NCBI GenBank assembly: GCA_032622095.1
Contig: CP136069.1
Coordinates: forward strand, 161,065,043-161,129,042
From: Siphonodentalium dalli
Lineage: Eukaryota > Mollusca > Scaphopoda > Gadilida > Siphonodentaliidae
Reading direction: 5' to 3'
DNA: 64,000 nt
Positions within the stretch are counted from its first letter, which is position 1. The number at the start of each line of letters is the position of its first letter. The notes below the pieces were generated by a model, which was not told the DNA's origin, did no database searches, and worked only from the letters and a program-made list of their open reading frames with translations. This document shows, in pieces, positions 1 through 15,575 of this stretch. The position numbers were made by a program, and so were the translations under genes.

Positions 1-3000
1 GGTATCATGGCATCCTATGTTAAATCAATCAACACGGTATCATGGCATCCTATGTTAAATCAATCAGCACTGTATCATAGCATCCTATGTTAAATCAATC
101 AGCACGGTATCATGGTATCCTATGTTAAATCAATCAGCACGGTATCATGGTATCCTATGTTAAATCAATCAGCACGGTATCATGGCATCCTATGTTAAAT
201 CAATCAGCACGGTATCATGGTATCCTATGTTAAATCAATCAGCACGGTATCATGGTATCCTATGTTAAATCAATCAGCACGGTATCATGGCATCCTATGT
301 TAAATCAATCAGCACGGTATCATGGCATCCTATGTTAAATCAATCAGCACGGTATCATGGCATCCTATGTTATATCAATCAGCACGGTATCATGGCATCC
401 TATGTTATATCAATCAGCACGGTATCATAGCATCCTATGTTAAATCAATCAGCACGGTATCATGGTATCCTATGTTAAATCAATCAGCACGGTATCATGG
501 CATCCTATGTTATATCAATCAGCACGGTATCATAGCATCCTATGTTAAATCAATCAGCACGGTATCATAGCATCCTATGTTAAATCAATCAGCACTGTAT
601 CATGGCATCCTATGTTAAATCAATCAGCACGGTATCATGGTATCCTATGTTAAATCAATCAGCACGGTATCATAGCATCCTATGTTAAATCAATCAACAC
701 GGTATCGTGGCATCCTATGTTAAATCAATCAGCACGGTATCATAGAATCCTATGTTACATCAATCAGCACGGTATCATAGCATCCTATGTTAAATCAATC
801 AGCACTGTATCATGGCATCCTATGTTAAATCAATCAGCACTGTATCATAGCATCCTATGTTAAATCAATCAGCACTGTATCATGGCATCCTATGTTAAAT
901 CAATCAGCACGGTATCATGGCATCCTATGTTAAATCAATCAGCACGGTATCATGGTATCCTATGTTAAATCAATCAGCACGGTATCATGGCATCCTATGT
1001 TAAATCAATCAGCACGGTATCATAGCATCCTATGTTACATCAATCAGCACGGTATCATAGCATCCTATGTTAAATCAATCAGCACGGTATCATAGCATCC
1101 TATGTTAAATCAATCAGCACGGTATCATAGCATCCTATGTTAAATCAATCAGCACGGTATCATAGCATCCTATGTTAAATCAATCAGCACGGTATCATGG
1201 CATCCTATGTTAAATCAATCAGCACGGTATCATGGCATCCTATGTTAAATCAATCAGCACGGTATCATAGCATCCTATGTTAAATCAATCAGCACGGTAT
1301 CATGGCGTCCTATGTTAAATCAATCAGCACGGTATCATAGCATCCTATGTTAAATCAATCAGCACGGTATCATGGCATCCTATGTTAAATCAATCAGCAC
1401 TGTATCATAGCATCCTATGTTAAATCAATCAGCACGGTATCATGGCATCCTATGTTAAATCAATCAGCACTGTATCATGGCATCCTATGTTAAATCAATC
1501 AGCACGGTATCATGGCATCCTATGTTAAATCAATCAGCACTGTATCATAGCATCCTATGTTAAATCAATCAGCACGGTATCATGGCATCCTATGTTAAAT
1601 CAATCAGCACTGTATCATAGCATCCTATGTTAAATCAATCAGCACGGTATCATAGCATCCTATGTTAAATCAATCAGCACTGTATCATAGCATCCTATGT
1701 TAAATCAATCAGCACGGTATCATAGCATCCTATGTTAAATCAATCAGCACTGTATCATGGCATCCTATGTTACATCAATCAGCACGGTATCATAGCATCC
1801 TATGTTAAATCAATCAGCACGGTATCATGGTATCCTATGTTAAATCAATCAGCACGGTATCATAGCATCCTATGTTAAATCAATCAGCACGGTATCATAG
1901 CATCCTATGTTAAATCAATCAGCACGGTATCATAGCATCCTATGTTATATCAATCAGCACGGTATCATAGCATCCTATGTTAAATCAATCAGCACGGTAT
2001 CATAGCATCCTATGTTAAATCAATCAGCACGGTATCATGGTATCCTATGTTAAATCAATCAGCACGGTATCATGGTATCCTATGTTAAATCAATCAGCAC
2101 GGTATCATGGTATCCTATGTTAAATCAATCAGCACGGTATCATGGCATCCTATGTTAAATCAATCAGCACGGTATCATAGCATCCTATGTTAAATCAATC
2201 AGCACGGTATCATGGTATCCTATGTTAAATCAATCAGCACGGTATCATGGTATCCTATGTTAAATCAATCAGCACGGTATCATGGTATCCTATGTTAAAT
2301 CAATCAGCACGGTATCATGGCGTCCTATGTTAAATCAATCAGCACTGTATCATGGCATCCTATGTTAAATCAATCAACACGGTATCATGGTATCCTATGT
2401 TAAATCAATCAGCACGGTATCATGGTATCCTATGTTAAATCAATCAGCACTGTATCATGGCATCCTATGTTAAATCAATCAGCACGGTATCATGGCATCC
2501 TATGTTAAATCAATCAGCACTGTATCATGGCATCCTATGTTAAATCAATCAGCACTGTATCATGGCATCCTATGTTAAATCAATCAGCACGGTATCATAG
2601 AATCCTATGTTAAATCAATCAGCACTGTATCATGGTATCCTATGTTAAATCAATCAGCACTGTATCATGGCATCCTATGTTACATCAATCAGCACGGTAT
2701 CATGGTATCCTATGTTAAATCAATCAGCACTGTATCATGGCATCCTATGTTAAATCAATCAGCACGGTATCATGGTATCCTATGTTAAATCAATCAGCAC
2801 TGTATCATGGCATCCTATGTTAAATCAATCAGCACGGTATCATAGCATCCTATGTTACATCAATCAGCACGGTATCATAGCATCCTATGTTAAATCAATC
2901 AACACGGTATCATAGCATCCTATGTTAAATCAATCAGCACGGTATCATAGCATCCTATGTTAAATCAATCAGCACGGTATCATGGCATCCTATGTTAAAT

Positions 3001-3430
3001 CAATCAACACGGTATCATAGCATCCTATGTTACATCAATCAACACGGTATCATAGCATCCTATGTTACATCAATCAGCACGGTATCATGGTATCCTATGT
3101 TAAATCAATCAGCACGGTATCATGGCGTCCTATGTTAAATCAATCAGCACGGTATCATGGCATCCTATGTTGAATCAATCAGCACGGTATCATGGCGTCC
3201 TATGTTACATCAATCAGCACTGTATCATGGTATCCTATGTTACATCAATCAGCACTGTATCATGGCATCCTATGTTACATCAATCAGCACGGTATCATAG
3301 CATCCTATGTTACATCAATCAGCACTGTATCATAGCATCCTATGTTAAATCAATCAGCACGGTATCATGGCATCCTATGTTAAATCAATCAGCACTGTAT
3401 CATGGTATCCTATGTTAAATCAATCAGCAC

Positions 3431-4690
3431 GGTATCATGGAATCCTATGTTAAATCAATCAGCACGGTATCATGGTATCCTATGTTAAATCAATCAGCAC
3501 GGTATCATGGCATCCTATGTTAAATCAATCAGCACTGTATCATAGCATCCTATGTTACATCAATCAGCACGGTATCATAGCGTCCTATGTTACATCAATC
3601 AGCACTGTATCATAGCATCCTATGTTAAATCAATCAGCACGGTATCATGGCATCCTATGTTAAATCAATCAGCACTGTATCATGGTATCCTATGTTAAAT
3701 CAATCAGCACGGTATCATGGTATCCTATGTTAAATCAATCAGCACTGTATCATGGTATCCTATGTTAAATCAATCAGCACGGTATCATGGAATCCTATGT
3801 TAAATCAATCAGCACGGTATCATGGTATCCTATGTTAAATCAATCAGCACGGTATCATGGTATCCTATGTTAAATCAATCAGCACTGTATCATAGCATCC
3901 TATGTTACATCAATCAGCACGGTATCATAGCGTCCTATGTTACATCAATCAGCACTGTATCATAGCATCCTATGTTAAATCAATCAGCACGGTATCATGG
4001 CATCCTATGTTAAATCAATCAGCACTGTATCATGGTATCCTATGTTAAATCAATCAGCACGGTATCATGGCATCCTATGTTAAATCAATCAGCACTGTAT
4101 CATGGTATCCTATGTTAAATCAATCAGCACGGTATCATGGAATCCTATGTTAAATCAATCAGCACGGTATCATGGTATCCTATGTTAAATCAATCAGCAC
4201 GGTATCATGGTATCCTATGTTAAATCAATCAGCACGGTATCATGGTATCCTATGTTAAATCAATCAGCACTGTATCATAGCATCCTATGTTACATCAATC
4301 AGCACGGTATCATAGCGTCCTATGTTACATCAATCAGCACTGTATCATAGCATCCTATGTTAAATCAATCAGCACGGTATCATGGCATCCTATGTTAAAT
4401 CAATCAGCACTGTATCATGGTATCCTATGTTAAATCAATCAGCACGGTATCATGGCATCCTATGTTAAATCAATCAGCACTGTATCATGGTATCCTATGT
4501 TAAATCAATCAGCACGGTATCATGGAATCCTATGTTAAATCAATCAGCACGGTATCATGGTATCCTATGTTAAATCAATCAGCACGGTATCATGGTATCC
4601 TATGTTAAATCAATCAGCACTGTATCATAGCATCCTATGTTACATCAATCAGCACGGTATCATAGCGTCCTATGTTACATCAATCAGCAC
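3431..4690 (+). repeat. HOR block: four tandem copies, 350/350/385 bp spacing
   Basis: Two rare monomer types recur in step. Units with A at position 11 (GGAATCC) start at 3431, 3781, 4131 and 4516. Units with AGCGTCC plus TTAC start at 3571, 3921, 4306 and 4656. Intervening monomers also match in order. This shows tandem duplication of 10- or 11-monomer blocks. Confidence 0.9.
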
Positions 4691-7600
4691 GGTATCATGG
4701 CATCCTATGTTAAATCAATCAGCACGGTATCATGGTATCCTATGTTACATCAATCAGCACTGTATCATGGTATCCTATGTTAAATCAATCAGCACGGTAT
4801 CATGGTATCCTATGTTACATCAATCAGCACGGTATCATGGCATCCTATGTTAAATCAATCAGCACTGTATCATGGCATCCTATGTTACATCAATCAGCAC
4901 TGTATCATAGCATCCTATGTTACATCAATCAGCACTGTATCATGGCATCCTATGTTAAATCAATCAGCACGGTATCATAGCATCCTATGTTAAATCAATC
5001 AGCACGGTATCATGGCATCCTATGTTACATCAATCAGCACTGTATCATAGCATCCTATGTTAAATCAATCAGCACTGTATCATGATATCCTATGTTAAAT
5101 CAATCAGCACGGTATCATAGCATCCTATGTTAAATCAATCAGCACGGTATCATGGCATCCTATGTTAAATCAATCAGCACGGTATCATGGTATCCTATGT
5201 TAAATCAATCAGCACGGTATCATAGCATCCTATGTTACATCAATCAGCACGGTATCATAGCATCCTATGTTAAATCAATCAGCACGGTATCATGGTATCC
5301 TATGTTAAATCAATCAGCACGGTATCATAGCATCCTATGTTACATCAATCAGCACGGTATCATAGCATCCTATGTTAAATCAATCAGCACTGTATCATAG
5401 CATCCTATGTTAAATCAATCAGCACTGTATCATAGCATCCTATGTTAAATCAATCAGCACGGTATCATGGTATCCTATGTTAAATCAATCAGCACGGTAT
5501 CATAGCATCCTATGTTACATCAATCAGCACGGTATCATAGCATCCTATGTTAAATCAATCAGCACGGTATCATGGTATCCTATGTTAAATCAATCAGCAC
5601 GGTATCATAGCATCCTATGTTACATCAATCAGCACGGTATCATAGCATCCTATGTTAAATCAATCAGCACTGTATCATGGTATCCTATGTTAAATCAATC
5701 AGCACGGTATCATAGCATCCTATGTTACATCAATCAGCACGGTATCATGGTATCCTATGTTAAATCAATCAGCACGGTATCATGGCATCCTATGTTAAAT
5801 CAATCAGCACTGTATCATGGCATCCTATGTTAAATCAATCAGCACGGTATCATAGCATCCTATGTTAAATCAATCAGCACGGTATCATAGCATCCTATGT
5901 TAAATCAATCAGCACGGTATCATGGCATCCTATGTTAAATCAATCAGCACGGTATCATGGTATCCTATGTTAAATCAATCAGCACGGTATCATAGCATCC
6001 TATGTTAAATCAATCAGCACGGTATCATAGCATCCTATGTTACATCAATCAGCACGGTATCATAGCATCCTATGTTAAATCAATCAGCACGGTATCATAG
6101 CATCCTATGTTAAATCAATCAGCACTGTATCATGGCATCCTATGTTAAATCAATCAGCACGGTATCATAGCATCCTATGTTAAATCAATCAGCACGGTAT
6201 CATAGCATCCTATGTTAAATCAATCAGCACTGTATCATAGCATCCTATGTTAAATCAATCAACACGGTATCATAGCATCCTATGTTACATCAATCAGCAC
6301 GGTATCATAGTATCCTATGTTAAATCAATCAGCACGGTATCATAGCATCCTATGTTAAATCAATCAGCACGGTATCATAGCATCCTATGTTAAATCAATC
6401 AGCACGGTATCATAGCATCCTATGTTACATCAATCAACACGGTATCATAGCATCCTATGTTAAATCAATCAACACGGTATCATAGCATCCTATGTTAAAT
6501 CAATCAGCACGGTATCATAGCATCCTATGTTACATCAATCAACACGGTATCATAGCATCCTATGTTAAATCAATCAACACGGTATCATAGCATCCTATGT
6601 TACATCAATCAGCACGGTATCATAGCATCCTATGTTAAATCAATCAACACGGTATCATAGCATCCTATGTTAAATCAATCAACACTGTATCATAGCATCC
6701 TATGTTACATCAATCAGCACGGTATCATAGCATCCTATGTTAAATCAATCAACACGGTATCATAGCATCCTATGTTAAATCAATCAACACTGTATCATAG
6801 CATCCTATGTTACATCAATCAGCACGGTATCATAGCATCCTATGTTAAATCAATCAACACGGTATCATAGCATCCTATGTTAAATCAATCAGCACGGTAT
6901 CATAGCATCCTATGTTAAATCAATCAGCACTGTATCATGGTATCCTATGTTAAATCAATCAGCACTGTATCATAGCATCCTATGTTAAATCAATCAACAC
7001 GGTATCATGGCATCCTATGTTAAATCAATCAGCACGGTATCATGGTATCCTATGTTAAATCAATCAGCACGGTATCATGGCATCCTATGTTAAATCAATC
7101 AGCACTGTATCATGGTATCCTATGTTAAATCAATCAGCACTGTATCATAGCATCCTATGTTAAATCAATCAACACGGTATCATGGCATCCTATGTTAAAT
7201 CAATCAGCACGGTATCATGGTATCCTATGTTAAATCAATCAGCACGGTATCATAGCATCCTATGTTAAATCAATCAGCACGGTATCATGGTATCCTATGT
7301 TAAATCAATCAGCACGGTATCATGGTGTCCTATGTTAAATCAATCAGCACGGTATCATAGCATCCTATGTTAAATCAATCAGCACGGTATCATGGTATCC
7401 TATGTTAAATCAATCAGCACGGTATCATAGCATCCTATGTTAAATCAATCAGCACGGTATCATGGCATCCTATGTTAAATCAATCAGCACGGTATCATAG
7501 CATCCTATGTTACATCAATCAACACGGTATCATAGCATCCTATGTTAAATCAATCAGCACGGTATCATAGCATCCTATGTTACATCAATCAGCACTGTAT

Positions 7601-9800
7601 CGTAGCATCCTATGTTAAATCAATCAGCACGGTATCATAGCATCCTATGTTAAATCAATCAGCACTGTATCATAGCATCCTATGTTAAATCAATCAGCAC
7701 GGTATCATGGTATCCTATGTTAAATCAATCAGCACGGTATCATAGCATCCTATGTTAAATCAATCAGCACGGTATCATAGCATCCTATGTTAAATCAATC
7801 AGCACGGTATCATAGCATCCTATGTTACATCAATCAGCACTGTATCGTAGCATCCTATGTTAAATCAATCAGCACGGTATCATGGCATCCTATGTTAAAT
7901 CAATCAGCACTGTATCGTAGCATCCTATGTTAAATCAATCAGCACGGTATCGTAGCATCCTATGTTACATCAATCAGCACGGTATCATGGTATCCTATGT
8001 TAAATCAATCAGCACGGTATCATAGCATCCTATGTTAAATCAATCAGCACGGTATCATAGCATCCTATGTTAAATCAATCAGCACTGTATCATAGCATCC
8101 TATGTTAAATCAATCAGCACGGTATCATGGTATCCTATGTTAAATCAATCAGCACGGTATCATAGCATCCTATGTTACATCAATCAACACTGTATCATAG
8201 CATCCTATGTTAAATCAATCAGCACGGTATCATAGCATCCTATGTTAAATCAATCAGCACGGTATCATAGCATCCTATGTTAAATCAATCAGCACGGTAT
8301 CATAGCATCCTATGTTAAATCAATCAGCACGGTATCATAGCATCCTATGTTACATCAATCAGCACGGTATCATAGCATCCTATGTTACATCAATCAGCAC
8401 GGTATCATGGCATCCTATGTTACATCAATCAGCACGGTATCATGGTATCCTATGTTAAATCAATCAGCACTGTATCATGGTATCCTATGTTAAATCAATC
8501 AGCACTGTATCATGGTATCCTATGTTAAATCAATCAACACGGTATCATAGCATCCTATGTTAAATCAATCAGCACGGTATCGTAGCATCCTATGTTACAT
8601 CAATCAGCACGGTATCATGGCATCCTATGTTACATCAATCAGCACTGTATCATGGCATCCTATGTTAAATCAATCAGCACGGTATCATGGTATCCTATGT
8701 TAAATCAATCAGCACTGTATCATGGTATCCTATGTTAAATCAATCAACACGGTATCATAGCATCCTATGTTAAATCAATCAGCACGGTATCGTAGCATCC
8801 TATGTTACATCAATCAGCACTGTATCATGGCATCCTATGTTAAATCAATCAGCACTGTATCGTAGCATCCTATGTTACATCAATCAGCACTGTATCATGG
8901 CATCCTATGTTAAATCAATCAGCACTGTATCGTAGCATCCTATGTTACATCAATCAGCACGGTATCATGGCATCCTATGTTAAATCAATCAGCACTGTAT
9001 CATAGCATCCTATGTTAAATCAATCAGCACGGTATCATAGCATCCTATGTTACATCAATCAGCACGGTATCATAGCATCCTATGTTACATCAATCAGCAC
9101 GGTATCATGGCATCCTATGTTAAATCAATCAGCACGGTATCATAGCATCCTATGTTAAATCAATCAGCACGGTATCATAGCATCCTATGTTAAATCAATC
9201 AACACGGTATCATAGCATCCTATGTTAAATCAATCAACACGGTATCATAGCATCCTATGTTACATCAATCAGCACGGTATCATAGCATCCTATGTTAAAT
9301 CAATCAGCACGGTATCATGGCATCCTATGTTAAATCAATCAGCACGGTATCATAGCATCCTATGTTAAATCAATCAGCACGGTATCATGGTATCCTATGT
9401 TAAATCAATCAGCACGGTATCATAGCATCCTATGTTACATCAATCAGCACGGTATCATGGTATCCTATGTTAAATCAATCAGCACGGTATCATAGCATCC
9501 TATGTTAAATCAATCAGCACGGTATCATGGTATCCTATGTTAAATCAATCAACACGGTATCATAGCATCCTATGTTAAATCAATCAACACGGTATCATAG
9601 CATCCTATGTTACATCAATCAGCACGGTATCATAGCATCCTATGTTAAATCAATCAACACGGTATCATAGCATCCTATGTTAAATCAATCAGCACGGTAT
9701 CATAGCATCCTATGTTAAATCAATCAACACGGTATCATAGCATCCTATGTTAAATCAATCAACACGGTATCATAGCATCCTATGTTACATCAATCAGCAC

Positions 9801-10430
9801 GGTATCATAGCATCCTATGTTAAATCAATCAACACGGTATCATAGCATCCTATGTTAAATCAATCAACACGGTATCATAGCATCCTATGTTACATCAATC
9901 AGCACGGTATCATAGCATCCTATGTTAAATCAATCAACACGGTATCATAGCATCCTATGTTAAATCAATCAGCACGGTATCATAGCATCCTATGTTAAAT
10001 CAATCAGCACGGTATCATAGCATCCTATGTTAAATCAATCAACACGGTATCATAGCATCCTATGTTAAATCAATCAACACGGTATCATAGCATCCTATGT
10101 TAAATCAATCAGCACGGTATCATAGCATCCTATGTTAAATCAATCAACACGGTATCATAGCATCCTATGTTAAATCAATCAACACGGTATCATAGCATCC
10201 TATGTTAAATCAATCAGCACGGTATCATAGCATCCTATGTTAAATCAATCAACACGGTATCATAGCATCCTATGTTAAATCAATCAACACGGTATCATAG
10301 CATCCTATGTTACATCAATCAGCACGGTATCATAGCATCCTATGTTAAATCAATCAACACGGTATCATAGCATCCTATGTTAAATCAATCAGCACGGTAT
10401 CATAGCATCCTATGTTAAATCAATCAGCAC
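9801..10430 (+). repeat. HOR block of six-monomer (210-bp) units
   Basis: All units here are the G1-A9-C11 type and differ only at positions 23 and 32. With a = A23/G32, b = A23/A32 and c = C23/G32, the order is bbcbaa, bbabba, bbcbaa. The two bbcbaa blocks start at 9801 and 10221. Confidence 0.8.
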
Positions 10431-10675
10431 GGTATCATGGCATCCTATGTTACATCAATCAGCACGGTATCATGGTATCCTATGTTAAATCAATCAGCAC
10501 GGTATCATGGTATCCTATGTTAAATCAATCAGCACGGTATCATGGCATCCTATGTTAAATCAATCAGCACGGTATCATAGCATCCTATGTTAAATCAATC
10601 AGCACGGTATCATAGCATCCTATGTTAAATCAATCAGCACGGTATCATAGCATCCTATGTTAAATCAATCAGCAC

Positions 10676-11095
10676 GGTATCATAGCATCCTATGTTACAT
10701 CAATCAGCACTGTATCGTAGCATCCTATGTTAAATCAATCAGCACGGTATCATGGCATCCTATGTTACATCAATCAGCACTGTATCATGGCATCCTATGT
10801 TACATCAATCAGCACGGTATCATGGTATCCTATGTTAAATCAATCAGCACGGTATCATAGCATCCTATGTTACATCAATCAGCACGGTATCATGGTATCC
10901 TATGTTAAATCAATCAGCACGGTATCATAGCATCCTATGTTACATCAATCAGCACTGTATCGTAGCATCCTATGTTAAATCAATCAGCACGGTATCATGG
11001 CATCCTATGTTACATCAATCAGCACTGTATCATGGCATCCTATGTTACATCAATCAGCACGGTATCATGGTATCCTATGTTAAATCAATCAGCAC
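10676..11095 (+). repeat. HOR: 245-bp (seven-monomer) duplication
   Basis: A rare T1, G7 unit (TGTATCGTAG) occurs at 10711 and 10956, exactly 245 bp apart. The five monomers from 10676 and from 10921 match type for type. Confidence 0.85.
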
Positions 11096-12460
11096 GGTAT
11101 CATAGCATCCTATGTTAAATCAATCAGCACGGTATCATGGCATCCTATGTTAAATCAATCAGCACGGTATCATAGCATCCTATGTTAAATCAATCAACAC
11201 GGTATCATAGCATCCTATGTTAAATCAATCAGCACGGTATCATAGCATCCTATGTTAAATCAATCAGCACGGTATCATGGCATCCTATGTTACATCAATC
11301 AGCACGGTATCATGGTATCCTATGTTAAATCAATCAGCACGGTATCATAGCATCCTATGTTAAATCAATCAGCACGGTATCATGGCATCCTATGTTAAAT
11401 CAATCAGCACGGTATCATAGCATCCTATGTTAAATCAATCAGCACGGTATCATGGCATCCTATGTTAAATCAATCAGCACGGTATCATAGCATCCTATGT
11501 TAAATCAATCAGCACGGTATCATAGCATCCTATGTTACATCAATCAGCACGGTATCATGGCATCCTATGTTAAATCAATCAGCACGGTATCATAGCATCC
11601 TATGTTAAATCAATCAACACGGTATCATGGCATCCTATGTTAAATCAATCAACACGGTATCATAGCATCCTATGTTAAATCAATCAGCACGGTATCATGG
11701 CATCCTATGTTAAATCAATCAACACGGTATCATAGCATCCTATGTTACATCAATCAGCACGGTATCATGGCATCCTATGTTAAATCAATCAGCACGGTAT
11801 CATAGCATCCTATGTTAAATCAATCAACACGGTATCATGGCATCCTATGTTAAATCAATCAACACGGTATCATAGCATCCTATGTTAAATCAATCAGCAC
11901 GGTATCATAGCATCCTATGTTACATCAATCAGCACGGTATCATAGCATCCTATGTTAAATCAATCAGCACGGTATCATAGCATCCTATGTTACATCAATC
12001 AGCACGGTATCATGGCATCCTATGTTAAATCAATCAGCACGGTATCATAGCATCCTATGTTAAATCAATCAACACGGTATCATGGCATCCTATGTTAAAT
12101 CAATCAACACGGTATCATAGCATCCTATGTTAAATCAATCAGCACTGTATCATAGCATCCTATGTTAAATCAATCAGCACTGTATCATAGCATCCTATGT
12201 TAAATCAATCAGCACGGTATCATAGCATCCTATGTTAAATCAATCAACACGGTATCATAGCATCCTATGTTAAATCAATCAGCACGGTATCATAGCATCC
12301 TATGTTACATCAATCAGCACGGTATCATAGCATCCTATGTTACATCAATCAGCACGGTATCATGGTATCCTATGTTAAATCAATCAGCACGGTATCATAG
12401 AATCCTATGTTAAATCAATCAGCACGGTATCATAGCATCCTATGTTAAATCAATCAGCAC

Positions 12461-13020
12461 GGTATCATAGCATCCTATGTTAGATCAATCAGCACGGTAT
12501 CATAGCATCCTATGTTAAATCAATCAGCACGGTATCATAGCATCCTATGTTAAATCAATCAGCACTGTATCATAGCATCCTATGTTAAATCAATCAGCAC
12601 TGTATCATAGCATCCTATGTTACATCAATCAGCACGGTATCATAGCATCCTATGTTAAATCAATCAGCACTGTATCATAGCATCCTATGTTAAATCAATC
12701 AGCACGGTATCATAGCATCCTATGTTAAATCAATCAGCACGGTATCATAGCATCCTATGTTAGATCAATCAGCACGGTATCATAGCATCCTATGTTAAAT
12801 CAATCAGCACGGTATCATAGCATCCTATGTTAAATCAATCAGCACTGTATCATAGCATCCTATGTTAAATCAATCAGCACTGTATCATAGCATCCTATGT
12901 TACATCAATCAGCACGGTATCATAGCATCCTATGTTAAATCAATCAGCACTGTATCATGGTATCCTATGTTATATCAATCAGCACGGTATCATGGCATCC
13001 TATGTTAAATCAATCAACAC
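12461..13020 (+). repeat. HOR: tandem 280-bp (eight-monomer) units marked by TAGATC
   Basis: Units with G at position 23 start at 12461 and 12741. The next five monomers match in type after each. A third copy of the same run starts at 13931, 1,190 bp (34 monomers) further on. Confidence 0.85.
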
Positions 13021-14280
13021 GGTATCATAGCATCCTATGTTAAATCAATCAGCACGGTATCATAGCATCCTATGTTAAATCAATCAGCACGGTATCATGG
13101 CGTCCTATGTTACATCAATCAGCACGGTATCATAGCATCCTATGTTAAATCAATCAACACGGTATCATGGCATCCTATGTTACATCAATCAGCACGGTAT
13201 CATAGCATCCTATGTTAAATCAATCAGCACGGTATCATGGCGTCCTATGTTAAATCAATCAGCACGGTATCATAGCATCCTATGTTAAATCAATCAGCAC
13301 GGTATCATAGTATCCTATGTTAAATCAATCAGCACGGTATCATAGCATCCTATGTTACATCAATCAGCACGGTATCATAGCATCCTATGTTAAATCAATC
13401 AACACGGTATCATGGCATCCTATGTTACATCAATCAGCACGGTATCATAGCATCCTATGTTAAATCAATCAGCACGGTATCATAGCATCCTATGTTACAT
13501 CAATCAGCACGGTATCATAGCATCCTATGTTACATCAATCAGCACGGTATCATAGCATCCTATGTTAAATCAATCAGCACGGTATCATGGCATCCTATGT
13601 TAAATCAATCAGCACGGTATCATAGCATCCTATGTTACATCAATCAGCACGGTATCATAGCATCCTATGTTAAATCAATCAGCACTGTATCATAGCATCC
13701 TATGTTAAATCAATCAGCACTGTATCATAGCATCCTATGTTACATCAATCAGCACTGTATCATAGCATCCTATGTTAAATCAATCAGCACTGTATCATAG
13801 CATCCTATGTTACATCAATCAGCACTGTATCATAGCATCCTATGTTAAATCAATCAGCACTGTATCATAGCATCCTATGTTAAATCAATCAGCACGGTAT
13901 CATAGCATCCTATGTTAAATCAATCAGCACGGTATCATAGCATCCTATGTTAGATCAATCAGCACGGTATCATAGCATCCTATGTTAAATCAATCAGCAC
14001 GGTATCATAGCATCCTATGTTAAATCAATCAGCACTGTATCATAGCATCCTATGTTAAATCAATCAGCACTGTATCATAGCATCCTATGTTACATCAATC
14101 AGCACGGTATCATGGCGTCCTATGTTAAATCAATCAGCACGGTATCATAGCATCCTATGTTAAATCAATCAGCACGGTATCTTGGCATCCTATGTTAAAT
14201 CAATCAGCACGGTATCATAGCATCCTATGTTACATCAATCAGCACGGTATCATAGCATCCTATGTTAAATCAATCAGCAC

Positions 14281-15120
14281 GGTATCATAGCATCCTATGT
14301 TAAATCAATCAGCACGGTATCATAGCATCCTATGTTACATCAATCAGCACGGTATCATAGCATCCTATGTTAAATCAATCAGCACGGTATCATAGCATCC
14401 TATGTTACATCAATCAGCACGGTATCATAGCATCCTATGTTAAATCAATCAGCACGGTATCATAGCATCCTATGTTAAATCAATCAGCACGGTATCATGG
14501 CATCCTATGTTAAATCAATCAGCACGGTATCATAGCATCCTATGTTACATCAATCAGCACGGTATCATAGCATCCTATGTTAAATCAATCAGCACGGTAT
14601 CATAGCATCCTATGTTAAATCAATCAGCACGGTATCATGGCATCCTATGTTAAATCAATCAGCACGGTATCATAGCATCCTATGTTAAATCAATCAGCAC
14701 GGTATCATAGCATCCTATGTTACATCAATCAGCACGGTATCATAGCATCCTATGTTAAATCAATCAGCACGGTATCATAGCATCCTATGTTAAATCAATC
14801 AGCACGGTATCATAGCATCCTATGTTACATCAATCAGCACGGTATCATAGCATCCTATGTTAAATCAATCAGCACGGTATCATAGCATCCTATGTTACAT
14901 CAATCAGCACGGTATCATAGCATCCTATGTTAAATCAATCAGCACGGTATCATAGCATCCTATGTTAAATCAATCAGCACGGTATCATGGCATCCTATGT
15001 TAAATCAATCAGCACGGTATCATAGCATCCTATGTTAAATCAATCAGCACGGTATCATAGCATCCTATGTTACATCAATCAGCACGGTATCATAGCATCC
15101 TATGTTAAATCAATCAACAC
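14281..15120 (+). repeat. HOR: 490-bp (14-monomer) duplication with a shortened second copy
   Basis: Monomer types from 14281 and from 14771 agree for the first seven units, including the single G9 unit at 14491 and 14981. The second copy then continues like the last three units of the first, four monomers shorter. This is consistent with unequal exchange. Confidence 0.75.
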
Positions 15121-15225
15121 GGTATCATAGCATCCTATGTTAAATCAATCAGCACGGTATCATAGCATCCTATGTTAAATCAATCAGCACGGTATCATAG
15201 CATCCTATGTTAAATCAATCAGCAC

Positions 15226-15575
15226 GGTATCTTGGCATCCTATGTTAAATCAATCAGCACGGTATCATAGCATCCTATGTTAAATCAATCAGCACGGTAT
15301 CATAGCATCCTATGTTAAATCAATCAGCACGGTATCTTGGCATCCTATGTTACATCAATCAGCACTGTATCATAGCATCCTATGTTAAATCAATCAGCAC
15401 GGTATCATAGCATCCTATGTTAAATCAATCAGCACGGTATCTTGGCATCCTATGTTACATCAATCAGCACTGTATCATAGCATCCTATGTTAAATCAATC
15501 AGCACGGTATCATAGCATCCTATGTTAAATCAATCAGCACGGTATCTTGGCATCCTATGTTAAATCAATCAGCAC
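15226..15575 (+). repeat. HOR: 105-bp trimers marked by CTTGG
   Basis: The rare T7 variant (GGTATCTTGG) starts units at 15226, 15331, 15436 and 15541, spaced exactly 105 bp with two A9 units between each. An isolated relative is at 14176. This is the shortest clear HOR in the left block. Confidence 0.9.

Noticed and set aside
1-35. Hairpin or cruciform potential of the monomer
   Set aside because: Only short imperfect pairing (GG with CC across positions 1-2 and 14-15) is visible, with central mismatches. There is no stable dyad.
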